From: Acidimicrobiia bacterium
GTDB taxonomy: Bacteria; Actinomycetota; Acidimicrobiia; Acidimicrobiales; Ilumatobacteraceae
Assembly: GCA_013815505.1 (NCBI GenBank)
Contig: JACDGA010000133.1
Span: forward strand, 1 to 5,633
Length of the DNA: 5,633 nucleotides
Direction of reading: 5' to 3'
The notes under the pieces: generated by a model
What the model was told of the DNA's origin: nothing
The model's input: the letters and a program-made list of their open reading frames with translations, nothing else
Database searches by the model: none
Made by a program: the position numbers and the translations under genes
Part shown: piece by piece, positions 5,194 to 5,633 of the stretch
Position numbering within the stretch: the stretch's first letter is position 1
Layout of the letters: each line of letters opens with the position of its first letter

Positions 5194-5212
5194 GTAGTGA
5201 AAACTTGACTAC
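5194..5212. promoter_or_regulatory. Inverted repeat GTAGT-N9-ACTAC, candidate PadR operator
   Basis: A perfect 5-bp dyad with a 9-nt spacer (AA/TT inner bases also pair), an A/T-rich island between two divergent genes. It overlaps the predicted modA -10 and lies about 30 bp upstream of the padR -10. PadR proteins bind short dyads next to their own genes, so this is the natural candidate; a molybdate regulator acting on modA is an alternative. Confidence 0.45.
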
Positions 5213-5215
5213 CAT
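5210..5215 (+). promoter_or_regulatory. Predicted -10 hexamer (TACCAT) for leaderless modA
   Basis: TACCAT ends 6 nt before ATG 5222, the geometry of a leaderless transcript. There is no ribosome site in the short upstream region and no convincing -35. It overlaps the right arm of the inverted repeat, so a protein bound there would block it. Confidence 0.42.
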
Positions 5216-5221
5216 GCTCCG

Positions 5222-5633
5222 ATGCGCACGAGCCTCGTCCTCCTCACAGCACTCACGTTGTCACTCGCCGGCGCCTGCGCCGGTGACGACGAGGACGCCG
5301 GCGGTGACATCACCGTCTTCGCTGCAGCATCGCTGACGAGCGCGTACGAGGAGCTCGGTGCGCTTTACGAGGAGCAGCACGACGGAGCGTCCGTCGAGCT
5401 CAACTTTGCCGCCTCGTCAGAGCTCGAAGTACAGATCGCCGAGGGCGCTGGCGTCGACGTGTTCGCCTCCGCCGACCAAGTCAACATGGACAAGGTCGCG
5501 AGCGAAGTCGACGGTGAGCCGAGCATCTTTGCCACGAACAGGCTGACGATCCTGACCGAGCCCGGCAACCCGAAGGGCATCGAGGACGTCGCCGGCCTCG
5601 CCGATCCCGAGCTGATCATCGTCTCGTGCGGAC
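5222..5633 (+). CDS. modA: Molybdate ABC transporter substrate-binding lipoprotein ModA (3' end outside window)
   Basis: The first 137 codons are present; the gene runs off the right edge. Signal peptide MRTSLVLLTALTLSLAGAC with a lipobox-like end and probable lipidated C19, then an acidic tether (GDDEDAGG). The mature part matches ModA: ITVFAAASLTSAYEELGALYEE (30-51), with the ligand-loop serine S37; VELNFAASSELEVQIAEGAGVDVFASAD (58-85), with S65/S66; then the hinge region FATNRLTILTEPGNPKGIEDVAGLADPELIIVSCG (103-137). It should capture molybdate or tungstate outside the membrane for a ModBC permease, which is presumably just beyond the window. An ATG at 5214 is out of frame. The start has no ribosome site but a TACCAT hexamer exactly 6 nt upstream. 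The function call rests on the N-terminal half only. Confidence 0.9.
   Translation, partial: MRTSLVLLTALTLSLAGACAGDDEDAGGDITVFAAASLTSAYEELGALYEEQHDGASVELNFAASSELEVQIAEGAGVDVFASADQVNMDKVASEVDGEPSIFATNRLTILTEPGNPKGIEDVAGLADPELIIVSCG

Noticed and set aside
5214..5216. ATG 8 nt upstream of the modA start
   Set aside because: Out of frame with the ModA protein; it gives no signal peptide.

Overview
The window looks like chromosomal DNA of a high-GC actinobacterium, possibly Acidimicrobiia; that rank is a low-confidence guess from protein style, not a measured result. The supporting signs are very high GC, frequent GTG starts, 4-nt gene overlaps, start codons placed as if leaderless behind TANNNT hexamers, and actinobacterial-style ArsC and PadR proteins. 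The DNA is packed with genes. I find eight: two cut by the window edges and six complete. No stretch over 300 bases lacks a gene, and I see no tRNA, rRNA, CRISPR array, insertion sequence or convincing terminator.

Left block (1-2457, minus strand). One operon reads right to left: a DUF305 lipoprotein with a Met-rich insert, then a secreted M23 (LytM) metallopeptidase with a long coiled coil and a 15-residue proline run, then the start of a membrane-anchored beta-propeller protein of the 'sialidase-like / F510_1955' type. The first two genes overlap by 4 nt (GTGA). All three products should act outside the membrane. DUF305 proteins are linked to copper binding in some bacteria, so a metal or envelope-stress role is plausible but not shown.

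Middle block (2513-3910, plus strand). A divergent promoter region leads into a two-gene arsenic unit: an ArsR-type winged helix fused to a low-molecular-weight phosphatase / ArsC-like domain, followed by a separate actinobacterial ArsC arsenate reductase. No arsenite exporter or arsenite methylase lies in the window. The ArsR half of the fusion has no cysteine, so the classic As(III)-thiolate sensing site is absent there. A GTCAA-N6-TTGAC dyad overlaps the -35 of the predicted promoter.

Right block (3913-5152, minus strand). A three-gene unit reads right to left: a PadR-family repressor, a small antibiotic-biosynthesis-monooxygenase (ABM)-fold protein and a SnoaL/NTF2-like protein. PadR and ABM overlap by ATGA, and the third gene may also overlap (GTGA). 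The SnoaL-like gene ends 2 bp from arsC, tail to tail. The layout suggests a PadR-controlled small-molecule response, substrate unknown.

Right edge (5222-5633, plus strand). The start of a molybdate-binding lipoprotein gene (modA) diverges from padR. The 69-bp gap holds an inverted repeat, GTAGT-N9-ACTAC, and a -10-like hexamer exactly 6 nt before each start codon. The arsR fusion shows the same geometry at one of its candidate starts, which suggests leaderless transcripts.
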